A stretch of 64,000 nucleotides of DNA from Clostridiales bacterium (GCA_004557125.1 SFET01000005.1:1-64000); one strand, 5' to 3'; shown: positions 7,683-16,910, counted from the first letter of the stretch. Program-made: numbers and translations. Notes: generated by a model not told the origin, from the letters alone.

Positions 7683-8946
7683 TCCCGAGGTCTACCTGAT
7701 CAAGCTGAGCGCCTTTTCCCGCATGCTGCGGTTGGAGGGCCTGGCGGTGGGAACCGCGGAGACCGCCGACGCCTGCCGCATCCTGCTCAGCCTGGGCTTT
7801 GAGGATCGCGACCGGGTCAAGACGGCGCTGCGGACGGTGTACGCCAAGTCCCGGGAGGAGCAGCGGATCTTCGACCGCACCTTCGACAGCTTCTTTCTCC
7901 CGGAGGAGGCCATGCGCCGTCAGGCCATGGAGCACACCCGCCGGGAGGCGGAAATCGAGCAGGGCCGGAGGGAGGCCGAGCGGGACTTGCAGCTCAACGG
8001 CAGGCCGCTGGATCTGAGCCACGAACAGCGGGAGGTCTACGCGGCCATGTCCGAGGAGGCCCGCGCGGGGCTGCGCGCCTTCATGGAGCGCTATCGGGAG
8101 AGCGCCGAGCGCAATCCCGATCTGTACAACAATTTCATCCATTCGGTGTTTGCCCGGTCGATCATGGAGCAGCAGATGATGATGGAGGACGCGGCGCTGG
8201 GCTGCGAGGAGCTGGATCCCGACGCGGGGCTGATGTTCCGGGACGTATCCAGCTTTCAGGATGCGGAGATCCCCCGGGCCATCGAGCTGATCCGGCGGAT
8301 CGCCCAGCAGATCAACGGCGAGCTCAGCGCAAAGCGGCGCAGAAACGCGCTCTCCGGGGCGCTGGACTTCCGCCGCACCATCCGCCGTGGCCTGGAGACG
8401 GGCGGTAGCCTCTACCACCTGTGCCATCGCAGGCGGCGGCAGCGCAGGCGCAGTCTCGTGCTGCTCTGCGACGTGTCCGGCTCCATGCTTCAGTTTTCCG
8501 AATTTGTGCTGCGCTTCATGCAGTCCCTCAACAGCATGTCCGACAGTTCCCGCTGCTTCCTCTTCTCCGAGGAGATGATCGAGGCCGACCCCTTCAGCCT
8601 TCAGAACATGGACCGCTTCCGCAGCTATGTGCGCGAATCGGGCGTGTACGGCAAGGGAACCAATCTGGGCGCGGCGTTGGAGGCGCTGTGCGAATTGAAG
8701 CCCGCTCCGCTGGGTGCCGCCACCACGCTGCTGATCCTCTCGGACACCAAGACCATCGACCAGCCCCGGGCGATACGGGCGCTGCTGGAGGCGAAGCGCA
8801 TGGCGGGCCAGCTGATCTTCCTGAACCCGATCCCGGAGAGCCGCTGGCCCTACCTGCGCAGCACGCAGTCCGTGGCCTCCGTGTGCACGATGCTCTCCTG
8901 CAATACGCTGCATGCATTGCGCGACGCCTGCAAGCGCCTGGCCTAG
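7675..8946 (+). CDS. CoxE-like von Willebrand factor A domain protein
   Basis: This 423-residue protein is the usual partner of a MoxR ATPase. The N-terminal half is helical and charged (about residues 60-200). The C-terminal half is a VWA domain with the MIDAS sequence DVSGS (D266, S268, S270), the second MIDAS Thr in GKGTNLG (T329) and the Asp in LILSDTK. CoxE-like proteins work with MoxR ATPases in loading metal centres, as in CO dehydrogenase maturation, but no such enzyme lies nearby. The ATG at 7675 overlaps the end of the ATPase gene, so the two are translationally coupled. A strong terminator follows at once. Confidence 0.88.
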   Translation: MLDPEVYLIKLSAFSRMLRLEGLAVGTAETADACRILLSLGFEDRDRVKTALRTVYAKSREEQRIFDRTFDSFFLPEEAMRRQAMEHTRREAEIEQGRREAERDLQLNGRPLDLSHEQREVYAAMSEEARAGLRAFMERYRESAERNPDLYNNFIHSVFARSIMEQQMMMEDAALGCEELDPDAGLMFRDVSSFQDAEIPRAIELIRRIAQQINGELSAKRRRNALSGALDFRRTIRRGLETGGSLYHLCHRRRRQRRRSLVLLCDVSGSMLQFSEFVLRFMQSLNSMSDSSRCFLFSEEMIEADPFSLQNMDRFRSYVRESGVYGKGTNLGAALEALCELKPAPLGAATTLLILSDTKTIDQPRAIRALLEAKRMAGQLIFLNPIPESRWPYLRSTQSVASVCTMLSCNTLHALRDACKRLA

Positions 8947-8966
8947 CGCAGCATCTATTTATCACA

Positions 8967-9010
8967 ACAGCCGCGAACCGGGGTTTTCCCCTGATTCGCG
9001 GCTGTCTTTT
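8967..9010 (+). terminator. Rho-independent terminator of the MoxR-VWA pair
   Basis: ACAGCCGCGAA pairs perfectly with TTCGCGGCTGT, the loop itself contains a GGGG/CCCC pair, and CTTTT follows. It lies 20 bases after the stop codon. Confidence 0.85.
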
Positions 9011-9060
9011 GCTTCAGAGTGGCCGGCAAGGACCATCTCCATGTTGACGGTCGACCTGCG

Positions 9061-11631
9061 TCACTTTTCGCAGCCGCAGACGCCCCGATTGGAGATGGCA
9101 TCCAGCCAGAAATAGAGATTCTCCACCTCAAACACCTGAATCATGTCCGCAAGCTCCGTCTGCCCGGGACAGATTGGGGAAAACAGATTCTCCTGCCCCC
9201 GGAACAGCTCCGGATTCCAGATGTGGGTGCGCCCGTCGCCATAGATCGCACCGTAGAGAATCCTGGCCTCCACCAGATCCTGGAACATGTGGCTGCCGTA
9301 GCTGAGCTCCGGCATGAACCCGGCGCTGCGGTCGGACACTTCGCAGACCGCAGAGAAGTTGGAGATGCCGCGGAAGGTCACGGGAACGCCCAGCTCCGGC
9401 GAGGAGGTGCCCACTCTGCCAGGCGTCATCAGCAGCAGGTTCTTTCCGCTTCCCTTGTATGCATCATTGATGGCTTCAATCGCCTTCGCCACGCCGTATT
9501 TCAGATTGTAGGGATAGGCGTCATAGCGCGCGGGATCGATCTGCACAACCACGTCCATCCTCCGCTTGCCGGAGGGCCCCATGACCGCGTCCGAAATATC
9601 AAAGAACACCTGCTCCAGCTTCAGCGCGTCGATGTTCACTGTTTCGCTGGACTGATTCTGATAAAGGGGTCTGCACTGGAGCAGATTCACCACAAAATCG
9701 CCGTCCGGGGCCAGATTCACCGCAAATTCAATGTCCACCGGATTCTGGTAGACCCGCTCCAGCGTCTTGAGAATCTTCTGCATCAGTCCGGTGAAGCGCT
9801 GGTTTTCCAGCAGCCGCTGGCAGCTGACGAACCACACCTCCTGCCGCGTGCCGCTCTCCCGCAGATATGCCTCCGCCTCGTAGTCCCGCTCCAGCACCAT
9901 CTTTTTGTACCACAGGGGAAGCTGGGGCAGCAGGGCGTTCAGCGGAAGCTCCCGCAGTTGATTGCCCGCGCAGTCCAGCAAATCGATGTTCCGCTGGGAG
10001 AACTTGTGCTTCTGCGCAACGGTGGTCAGCATCGTCACGCCGGGGCGATCCAGATTGGCGAGCCTCGGATAATCCTCCGTGGTGCGGTCCACCGCCTTGG
10101 TGCCCAGGCCCATGACGATGCGCAGCATTCCGGCAGCCGGATCCATGTCCGGCATCCAGCGATAGGCGCTGTGGCTGTACCCCACCCCCGCCGCACAGGG
10201 CATGAAGTACGGGCCATAGTGAGAACCGGACACCCGCTGCACCAGCACCGCCATCTGCTCGTCCCGCTTGTCCAACCCGCGCATCCGCCGGTATTCCAGC
10301 GCAGAAGGGTCCATGGTGCTGGCGTACACCTGCCGGATGGCCTGCTCAAAGGCCTCCAGCCGCTGCTCCGGGCTCCCCTGATTCACGCAGAACACGGAAT
10401 CATACTTCCCGGCGAAGGCGTTTCCGAAGCCGTCCTCCAGAAAGCTGGAGGAGCGGACGATGAACGGGTTCTGACCGAAGTACTCCAGCACGTCCACGAA
10501 GCGCTCCCGGATCTTGGCCGGGAACACGCCGTGGAGCAGGCACTCCCGCAGCTCCCCCGCCGCATTCATGTAGCCCTCGGCGGAGCGCTGGCGGATGCGC
10601 AGCTTCCAGGCCCCGTTGGACACGATGTAGGTGTAGAACACGTCTGAGCCGATGAAGAAGGAATCGTGGGGCTCGTCGTGCCCGGCATACTCCAGGATCT
10701 CCCGCTCCGCGATCTTCCGCGCCAGCAGCATGCCGCAGGCCTTGCCGCCGATGGCCCCGCTGCCGATCATCCGCTCCCGCAGGGCAAAGTAGTCCTCCGG
10801 ACAGAAGTACTCCTCCACCAGCGCCTTGAGCCTGCCGTCCTTGGTCATGGTGCTTCGGATGATCTGCTCCTGGGTGTCTTTGGAAAACACGCCCTGGGCA
10901 AACTGCAGCTTGGCAAGGGAGAAGAAGCGGTCGTGGCTGTCGAAGTTCTGATCCTGCCCCGTCTGGGCCAGTTTTTGCTGAATCTGGTAGAAGCGGCTCA
11001 TTCCCACGCCGTCGGAGATCACGGAAAATTCCCCGGTATCCCGCTTCATGCAGTGCGGGAGGAACATCTTCTCCGAGTAGCGGTTCCACACCTTCATCGG
11101 GTGCAGATACAGCTGCCTTTCGTCGGAATAGACGTTCAGCAGCAGCTGCGTGGTGTCCCGAATTCGGGCGACGGTATCGAAGGAATGCCGTCCACGGATC
11201 AGCGGGAAGTAAGCCACGGTGTCCAGCTCGAACAGGTACGGGCAGGTCACCCGGAAGAAGTTGCCCATCATCAGGTCGGTATACCACACGGACTGCAATT
11301 CGGACAGGCAGTCGAACACGTAGAATGCGTCCCTCCCCTGCCGGGTGATCTCCTCGTGGATGGCCACCGTGAAGGGCTCGAAGCCCTCGTCCGGGTTGAA
11401 GCGCGCCACATGAATGCCGCTGAGATCCCGGAGCAGCGGTTCATGCTGGGCAAAGCGAATGTAGATCACGTTCCTGCCATCGGCAACCGCCTGACGGGCA
11501 AAGGGCTCCGCAAAGGCGCGGAATTCCTCCAGATCCGAAATCTGCCAGACCACGTTGTCCCCGAGGCGCACATGATCCAGCGCCTCATCCAGGCCGATTA
11601 TGCCGCTTTGGATTTTGTCAAAGGCGCTCAT
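9061..11631 (-). CDS. Large PEP/pyruvate-binding-domain protein with a KaiC-like N-terminus
   Basis: This is an 856-residue soluble protein. The N-terminal 220 residues begin like KaiC/RecA-type domains (SGIIGLDEALDHVRLGDNV) but have no Walker A loop where one is expected. From about residue 290 comes the ATP-grasp domain of PEP synthase and pyruvate phosphate dikinase: GGKACGMLLARKI, PFIVRSSSFLEDGFGNAFAG and, near 660, LLQCRP. The swivelling phospho-His domain and the PEP-binding barrel are missing; in their place are about 190 unfamiliar residues ending GVCGCEK. It is therefore not a complete PEP synthase, and its reaction is unknown. The ATG at 11631 has GGAGGG seven bases upstream. It is monocistronic and preceded by a leader hairpin. 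Confidence 0.8.
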   Translation of the reverse strand: MSAFDKIQSGIIGLDEALDHVRLGDNVVWQISDLEEFRAFAEPFARQAVADGRNVIYIRFAQHEPLLRDLSGIHVARFNPDEGFEPFTVAIHEEITRQGRDAFYVFDCLSELQSVWYTDLMMGNFFRVTCPYLFELDTVAYFPLIRGRHSFDTVARIRDTTQLLLNVYSDERQLYLHPMKVWNRYSEKMFLPHCMKRDTGEFSVISDGVGMSRFYQIQQKLAQTGQDQNFDSHDRFFSLAKLQFAQGVFSKDTQEQIIRSTMTKDGRLKALVEEYFCPEDYFALRERMIGSGAIGGKACGMLLARKIAEREILEYAGHDEPHDSFFIGSDVFYTYIVSNGAWKLRIRQRSAEGYMNAAGELRECLLHGVFPAKIRERFVDVLEYFGQNPFIVRSSSFLEDGFGNAFAGKYDSVFCVNQGSPEQRLEAFEQAIRQVYASTMDPSALEYRRMRGLDKRDEQMAVLVQRVSGSHYGPYFMPCAAGVGYSHSAYRWMPDMDPAAGMLRIVMGLGTKAVDRTTEDYPRLANLDRPGVTMLTTVAQKHKFSQRNIDLLDCAGNQLRELPLNALLPQLPLWYKKMVLERDYEAEAYLRESGTRQEVWFVSCQRLLENQRFTGLMQKILKTLERVYQNPVDIEFAVNLAPDGDFVVNLLQCRPLYQNQSSETVNIDALKLEQVFFDISDAVMGPSGKRRMDVVVQIDPARYDAYPYNLKYGVAKAIEAINDAYKGSGKNLLLMTPGRVGTSSPELGVPVTFRGISNFSAVCEVSDRSAGFMPELSYGSHMFQDLVEARILYGAIYGDGRTHIWNPELFRGQENLFSPICPGQTELADMIQVFEVENLYFWLDAISNRGVCGCEK

Positions 11632-11653
11632 CGCAGTTCCCTCCATAGAAAGT

Positions 11654-11687
11654 CAGGGCAATGAAGCCATAAAGCCTCATTGCCCTG
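11654..11687 (-). promoter_or_regulatory. Leader hairpin upstream of the PEP/pyruvate-binding protein
   Basis: CAGGGCAATGA pairs perfectly with TCATTGCCCTG around a 12-base loop, ending 23 bases before the start codon on the minus strand. There is no T-run, so it is more likely an RNA structure or protein-binding site than a terminator. Confidence 0.45.
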
Positions 11688-11753
11688 TTGGTAATTCCAT
11701 GATAACACAATTTCCGCCGGAAAGCAAGGATTGTTCCGATTCATGTCCGGAAA

Positions 11754-11920
11754 TCACGATTTTTCCAGCTCGATCAGCCGCTGAACCACCGCTGGGCATG
11801 CCCCACCGGCCGCTTCGACCGTCAGATTGTGATGCGCGTTCGCATCCATGAGGGCATGATTGTCTTGCGAATTGTCATACAGAACAAACTTGGCCCGCAG
11901 GTCCGATAATCTGCAACTCA
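11754..11920 (-). pseudogene. Possible C-terminal gene remnant
   Basis: The minus strand has about 50 codons with coding-like composition (FVLYDNSQDNH, then HHNLTVEAAGG, then VVQRLIELE) ending at TGA 11756-11754. No start codon with a ribosome site lies in frame, and a stop lies upstream. It looks like the tail of a lost gene; I cannot assign the family. The rest of the 11632-12023 gap holds only the leader hairpin and the arsR promoter. Confidence 0.3.
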
Positions 11921-11964
11921 GTCGTCTCCGGCTCTGCGGACATTGAATTTCTTTTCAAAACCCA

Positions 11965-11993
11965 TTGACATACGTCTATGTATCGCATATAAT
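11965..11993 (+). promoter_or_regulatory. Consensus promoter and likely ArsR operator
   Basis: TTGACA (11965-11970) and TATAAT (11988-11993) are both perfect and spaced by 17 bases. The spacer contains the imperfect dyad ATACGTC-TATGTAT, which suits autorepression by ArsR released by arsenite. Confidence 0.8.
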
Positions 11994-12023
11994 ATTGATA
12001 GATTTCAATGTGAGGTGAGCCAT

Positions 12024-12338
12024 ATGGAGCTTGACGAGCGGAGGATCGCGCTTGTTTTCAAGGCATTCTGCGATGAAAACCGGATTCGGATTCTGAGGCT
12101 CCTCGCAAGCGGCGAGAAATGCGCGTGCAGGTTGCTGGAAGAAATCGACATCACGCAGCCCACGCTGTCGCATCACATGAAGATCCTCTGCGATTCCGGC
12201 GTGGTCGTGGGGCGCAAGGAGGGAAAGTGGATGCACTACTCCATCTCTGCGGAGGGATCGGAGACCGCCGCAAAGTACCTGCGCGCGCTCACCAGCGTCA
12301 GCTGTACAGATCGGGACAAGTCGTGCTGTGACGAGTAA
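12024..12338 (+). CDS. arsR: ArsR-family metalloid-responsive repressor
   Basis: This 104-residue winged-helix repressor has the classic ArsR sensing site in helix alpha-3, here GEKCACRLLEE (two Cys spaced by one residue), followed by the recognition helix TQPTLSHHMKILCDSGVV. A Cys-rich tail (SCTDRDKSCCDE) adds further thiols. ArsR-type repressors leave DNA when As(III) binds the paired Cys residues. The gene starts the operon with the permease, thioredoxin-like protein and ACR3 pump, and has a consensus promoter with a dyad in its spacer. The ATG at 12024 follows GTGAGGTGAG. The metal assignment rests on the downstream ACR3 gene. Confidence 0.9.
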   Translation: MELDERRIALVFKAFCDENRIRILRLLASGEKCACRLLEEIDITQPTLSHHMKILCDSGVVVGRKEGKWMHYSISAEGSETAAKYLRALTSVSCTDRDKSCCDE

Positions 12339-12422
12339 GCTCGCCTTCTTTTCAGGCACGGCTTATTTCACGTCCATTCCATCGATATATTTCAATTTAC
12401 CGATTTGATTAGGAGGTTCTCT

Positions 12423-13436
12423 ATGTATGCGATCCAAACAGCCTGGGACTTTTTTCAGAATGAAATCCTTGGCATGAAGTGGCTGAACCGTCTGATTGGC
12501 GGCATCGTGGAGGCTTGTGGATTGGATCCCGCGGGCAGAGTGGGCGGCAGCATCCAGTTCTTTTTCTACGATGTAATCAAGATCATGGTGCTGCTGGGCG
12601 TTCTGATTCTGGTGATTTCCTACATTCAAAGCTACTTTCCGCCGGAGCGCACCAAGAGTATCCTGGGCCGCTTCCACGGCATCGGCGCGAACTGCATCGC
12701 CGCACTGCTGGGCACGGTCACGCCGTTCTGCTCCTGCTCGTCCATTCCGCTGTTCATCGGCTTCACCAGCGCAGGACTGCCGCTGGGCGTGACCTTCTCC
12801 TTCCTGATCTCCTCGCCCATGGTGGATCTGGGAAGCCTGGTGCTGCTGATGAGCATCTTCGGCTGGAGAGTCGCCGTGGTCTATGTGGTGCTGGGACTGG
12901 TGATTGCGGTGGCCGGCGGCACGCTGATCGAGAAGCTGCACCTGGATGCACAGGTGGAGGAATTCATCCGCAACGGCCGCGCCATGGATGTGCCGCAGGA
13001 GGAGCTGCGCTTTGCAGATCGCATGCAATATGCCTGGGAACAGGTCGTTGCCACCGCGAGGAAGGTCGCACCGTACGTGCTGATCGGCGTGGGCATCGGG
13101 GCGATCATCCACAACTGGATTCCCGAAGAATTCATCGTAAAGATTCTCGGAACCGGCAATCCCCTCGGCGTAATCCTCGCGACCATCGCCGGTATTCCCA
13201 TGTATGCCGACATCTTCGGCACCATACCCATCGCGGAGGCGCTGCTGGCGAAGGGCGCGCAGCTCGGCGTGGTGCTGTCCTTCATGATGGGCGTCACCAC
13301 CCTGTCCCTGCCCTCGATGATCATGCTCCGCAAGGCCGTGAAGCCGCGTCTGTTGGGCGTGTTCGTCGCCATCTGCACCGTCGGCATCATCGCCGTGGGT
13401 TACTTCTTCAATGCGATACAAGTTCTGCTCGTGTGA
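12423..13436 (+). CDS. ArsP_1-family permease (DUF318)
   Basis: This 337-residue membrane protein has about eight to ten hydrophobic segments. It carries the family hallmark GTVTPFCSCSSIPLFIGF near residue 98 and the repeated-half motif IAGIPMYADIFGTIPIAEAL near 260. Members are putative efflux permeases; some export methylated or organic arsenicals, others accompany thioredoxin-like proteins in arsenic operons, as here. The ATG at 12423 follows a perfect AGGAGG. It lies 84 bases after arsR and 42 before the thioredoxin-like gene, so it belongs to the ars operon. The substrate is inferred from context only. Confidence 0.88.
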   Translation: MYAIQTAWDFFQNEILGMKWLNRLIGGIVEACGLDPAGRVGGSIQFFFYDVIKIMVLLGVLILVISYIQSYFPPERTKSILGRFHGIGANCIAALLGTVTPFCSCSSIPLFIGFTSAGLPLGVTFSFLISSPMVDLGSLVLLMSIFGWRVAVVYVVLGLVIAVAGGTLIEKLHLDAQVEEFIRNGRAMDVPQEELRFADRMQYAWEQVVATARKVAPYVLIGVGIGAIIHNWIPEEFIVKILGTGNPLGVILATIAGIPMYADIFGTIPIAEALLAKGAQLGVVLSFMMGVTTLSLPSMIMLRKAVKPRLLGVFVAICTVGIIAVGYFFNAIQVLLV

Positions 13437-13478
13437 AGCGGCGGACTGTGCAATTATTCGATTCAGGAGGTATGATTT

Positions 13479-13826
13479 ATGGGTCTGTTCGGTTTTGGAA
13501 GGAAGAAGACGGAAGAGAAAGAGAACAGCTGCTGCGCTGCATCCAATGCGGGCAAAAGCAGCACATGCTGCTGCGGCAACCCTGCTAGCATCAAGGTGCT
13601 CGGCGCGGGCTGCAAGTCCTGCCACGAGCAGTACGAAAATGTGAAGGCGGCTGTCAAAGCGCTGGAACTGAATGCCGATGTGGAATACGTCACCGACATG
13701 GAGAGGGTCATGGCCTACGGCGCAATGTCCATGCCCGCAATCGTCGTGAATGAGGAGCTTGTTTCCATGGGCAGGGTGCTGAAGGTCGCGGACGTGGAAA
13801 AGCTGTTCCGCAAGCTGGGCTTCTGA
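13479..13826 (+). CDS. Thioredoxin-like redox-active disulfide protein with Cys-rich leader
   Basis: This is a 115-residue protein. Residues 38-115 are a small thioredoxin fold of the redox-active disulfide protein type with the active site GAGCKSCHEQ and the cis-Pro segment MSMPAIVVN. It is preceded by about 37 residues rich in Cys (NSCCAASNAGKSSTCCCGNP), which may bind metalloid or metal. Genes of this kind regularly sit beside ArsP-like permeases and ACR3, where they may hand reduced arsenic to the exporter. The ATG at 13479 has AGGAGG nine bases upstream. There is no signal peptide, so it is cytosolic. Confidence 0.88.
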   Translation: MGLFGFGRKKTEEKENSCCAASNAGKSSTCCCGNPASIKVLGAGCKSCHEQYENVKAAVKALELNADVEYVTDMERVMAYGAMSMPAIVVNEELVSMGRVLKVADVEKLFRKLGF

Positions 13827-13858
13827 AGGGGCATACATTGGATTGGGAGATGATGGAA

Positions 13859-14911
13859 ATGAAGCGGGAGAATCAATCGGGCATCAGCTTTTTTCAGCGC
13901 TATCTGACAATTTGGGTTCTGATCTGCATGGCGCTGGGGATTTTGATCGGCAGGTTCCTGCCGGGGATTCCAGCGTTCCTGAATCGCTTTGAGTATGCGA
14001 AGGTATCCATACCCATGGCAATTCTGATCTGGCTGATGATCTATCCCATGATGATGAAGGTGGATTTCCAGAGCATCAAGAATGTCGGCAGGAATCCAAA
14101 GGGACTGCTTGTCACCTGGATCACCAACTGGCTCATCAAGCCCTTCACCATGTACGGGATCGCCAGCCTGTTCTTCTTCGTGATTTTCAAAGCGTTCATC
14201 GCGCCGGAGCTGGCCAAAGAGTATCTCGCCGGGGCCGTGCTGCTCGGCGTCGCTCCCTGTACAGCGATGGTGTTCGTGTGGAGCACGCTCACAAAGGGAG
14301 ATCCCGCCTATACGGTTGTACAGGTGGCGACCAACGATCTGATCATCCTGGTCGCATTCGTTCCGATTGTAAAATTCCTGCTGGGGGTCTCCAATGTGAC
14401 CGTGCCGTGGGACACGCTATTCCTCTCCATCCTCCTGTTTGTGGTCATTCCTCTGGCCGGAGGTTTGCTGACCCGCTCTCTGGTGGTTAAAAAGCACGGA
14501 ACTGGCTATTTTGAGAATACCTTTGTTCGAAAATTCGATGGTATCACCACCATCGGCCTGCTACTGACGCTGGTGCTGATCTTCGCCTTCCAGGGCAAGA
14601 TCATCCTGGAAAACCCGCTGCACATTGTGCTGATCGCCGTGCCGCTGATCCTGCAGACCTTGCTGATCTTTGCCATCGCCTATACGGCCTGTCACGTTCT
14701 GAAGCTGCCGCACAACATCGCCGCGCCCGCAGGCATGATCGGCGCATCCAACTTCTTTGAGCTGGCCGTCGCCGTGGCCATCGCCCTGTTCGGCACCACG
14801 TCCCCGGCAGCCTTGGCAACAACGGTTGGCGTTCTGACGGAGGTGCCGGTGATGCTGTTTCTGGTGAAGATCGCAAACCGGACGCGCGACCGGTTCGCAC
14901 ACAAGTCATAG
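13859..14911 (+). CDS. acr3: ACR3-family arsenite efflux transporter
   Basis: This is a 350-residue membrane protein with about ten transmembrane segments. The family landmarks are present: the start region FFQRYLTIWVLICMALGILIGRF, the catalytic-Cys motif VAPCTAMVFVWS, VQVATNDLI, and in the second half APAGMIGASNFFELAVAVAI. It uses the proton motive force to expel As(OH)3 and completes the arsenic operon. I favour the ATG at 13859, nine bases after GGGAG; a TTG at 13838 with AAGGGG upstream is also possible and would add seven residues. There is no clear terminator before the convergent MATE pseudogene. Confidence 0.93.
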   Translation: MKRENQSGISFFQRYLTIWVLICMALGILIGRFLPGIPAFLNRFEYAKVSIPMAILIWLMIYPMMMKVDFQSIKNVGRNPKGLLVTWITNWLIKPFTMYGIASLFFFVIFKAFIAPELAKEYLAGAVLLGVAPCTAMVFVWSTLTKGDPAYTVVQVATNDLIILVAFVPIVKFLLGVSNVTVPWDTLFLSILLFVVIPLAGGLLTRSLVVKKHGTGYFENTFVRKFDGITTIGLLLTLVLIFAFQGKIILENPLHIVLIAVPLILQTLLIFAIAYTACHVLKLPHNIAAPAGMIGASNFFELAVAVAIALFGTTSPAALATTVGVLTEVPVMLFLVKIANRTRDRFAHKS

Positions 14912-15024
14912 AAGCCCTTCCGCCGATGTATCAACTTCATATTCTACAGAGATGCGCGGCGGTCAGCGGCATCGGGACCTCCAGAACGATCCGTGCCGGC
15001 AACGCGCGCACGATCAGATCCCTG

Positions 15025-16420
15025 TTACGCCCTGGGTTCAGCAGGGGCGCTCTGCCACTTGTTCATCTCGTGCCGGACGAGCAGCAGCGAAATGATTCCG
15101 GCCAGACCGTCCGCGACGGGCCCCGCCCACAGCACGCCGTCGATGCCCCAGATCAGCGGGAAGACGAGCACCCGCGGCAGCAGCAGGAAGGCGCGGCGGA
15201 GCAGGGGGACGAACACACCGATGCCGCCCTTGCCGATGGAGGGGAAGAACTGGGCGCACAGCAGCTGCAAGCCCACGATGAAGATGCAGAACAGGTAGAT
15301 GCGGAAGTACCGCACGGCAAATTCAAAATACAGCTCGTCCCCGCCGCCGAAGATCGAGATGATCTGCCGCGGGAAGATTTGGAAGCACAGGAACGCGCAG
15401 ACCGAAATGCAGAGGATCACCCGCGCGACCTTCCAGAACGCCTCCCTGATGCGGGCATAGTTGCCGGTGCCGTAGTTGTAGCCGATGATCGGCTGGATGC
15501 TCTGGGCGATGCCAAGCGCCACGCCGTCGAACAGCGCGCAGACCTTGGTGATGATGCCCACGCAGGCCAGGGGAATGTCGCGCCCGTACTGGGACAGCTC
15601 GCCGTAGTGCCCCAGCACGTTGTTCAGCATGATGCTGATGATCGTGCTGGCAAACTGCATCGCGCCGAGGCGATGCCGATCTTCACGATGCGAAACACAC
15701 TGCTTTTCTTCAGTCGGTAGTCAGCCGCGTGCAGCTCGACGCTCCTGAACTTTCTGAGATAGAGGAGGATCAGTATGGACGACACCAGCTGGCCGATGAC
15801 GGTGGCCAGCGCCGCGCCCGACATGCCCATATGGAAGCCGAAGATCAGCACCGGATCGAGGATACAGTTCAGGATGATGCCGGTCATGGTGGCGGCCATG
15901 GCGTAGCGCGGGCTGCCGTCGGCGCGGATCAGCTGGCTCGCTCCGGAGCTGAGCATGGCCAGCGGCGTGCCGATGGCCATGATGCGGGTGTACTCCACGG
16001 CGTACTCCAGCGTCTGCCCCCTGCCGCCGAAGGCCACGAGGATCGGCCGCAGGAAGGCCAGCGCCACCGCGCCCACCGCGACGCCGGTCAGCAGCATCAG
16101 GGTAATGCTGTTGGCGCCACAGATCGCGCCTGCTCCCCTTCCCTTCGGCCCAGATGCAAGCTGAACGCGGATGCGCCGCCGAAGCCGAAGGTGATCGCCA
16201 GCGCTGCAACCACCACCACGATGGGAAAGGCCACGTTGGTGGCGGCGTTGCCCAGCTCGCCGATGCTGTTGCCGACGAAGATCTGATCGATGATGTTGTA
16301 CAGCGAGCCCACCAGGCTGCTGGCGATGGCGGGAAGCGAATACTTCCAGATCAGCTTGCCGATGGCCTCCGTCTCCAATGGGTTTTTAAGTTGCTCGCAC
16401 TCCGTGTTTTCCATGTTCAT
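15025..16420 (-). pseudogene. MATE-family multidrug efflux pump, broken by two frameshifts
   Basis: Three consecutive reading frames together encode one complete MATE exporter of about 460 residues. The first piece (16420 to about 16125) begins MNMENTECEQLKNPLE and runs through the first TM helices to FGGASAFSLHLGRREGEQA. The second (to about 15662) continues from AICGANSITLMLLTG in another frame. The third (15660-15025) resumes at MQFASTIISIMLNN, typical of the second half. The first break is a one-base shift; the second fits an extra CG in GGCGCGATG. Either the gene is dead or these are assembly errors. Its start overlaps the MarR stop codon (ATGA), so regulator and pump formed one operon. 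Confidence 0.8.
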
Positions 16421-16866
16421 TCCTCCATTCTGTGCCAGACCGTCCGGTTGAGGTTCTCCATCATTCGTTCCAGCACATCCTCCGTTTTCTGGAGTTCCTC
16501 CGGCGAAAGGCCTGCCTGCAGCGCCTCGCGGAAGCTCCTGTGAATCTCCTTGATTCGCCGGACCGCAGGGATCGCCTTATCCGTCAGATACAGATGCTTG
16601 ATACGCCTATCCTTTTCGTCGCCGACGATTTCGATGTAGCCGATCTCGTTCAGCTTTTTGATGATCTTGGTCAGCGTCGCCTTGTCCACGCGAATGCACT
16701 CCACCATCTCCTGGGCGGATGCGTCGGGATGGTCGTAGATGTATTCCACATAGAACTGCTGCCCCCAGCCGATCTCAAACTCCGCCAGGGCGCGGTCATA
16801 GTACATCCGCATCAGGCGGTCCAGGATGGATATGCAGCGGCCCAGGTTGGGAAAGCTGTCGTTCAT
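16417..16866 (-). CDS. MarR-family transcriptional regulator
   Basis: This is a 149-residue winged-helix regulator. The recognition region is ASAQEMVECIRVDKATLTKIIKKL and the wing is VGDEKDRRIKHLYLT, the characteristic MarR DxRxxxxxLT pattern. It is translationally coupled to the MATE gene (four-base overlap) and probably repressed both until a toxic ligand bound. The ATG at 16866 has GGAGGTG upstream; the longer upstream open frame has no family similarity. The inverted repeat at 16911-16926, 45 bases upstream, is a good operator candidate. The gene itself looks intact although its target pump is frameshifted. Confidence 0.9.
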   Translation of the reverse strand: MNDSFPNLGRCISILDRLMRMYYDRALAEFEIGWGQQFYVEYIYDHPDASAQEMVECIRVDKATLTKIIKKLNEIGYIEIVGDEKDRRIKHLYLTDKAIPAVRRIKEIHRSFREALQAGLSPEELQKTEDVLERMMENLNRTVWHRMEE

Positions 16867-16910
16867 TGTTCCTTCACCTCCGTGCTTACAGAAATACTGT
16901 ATTGCCAGAA

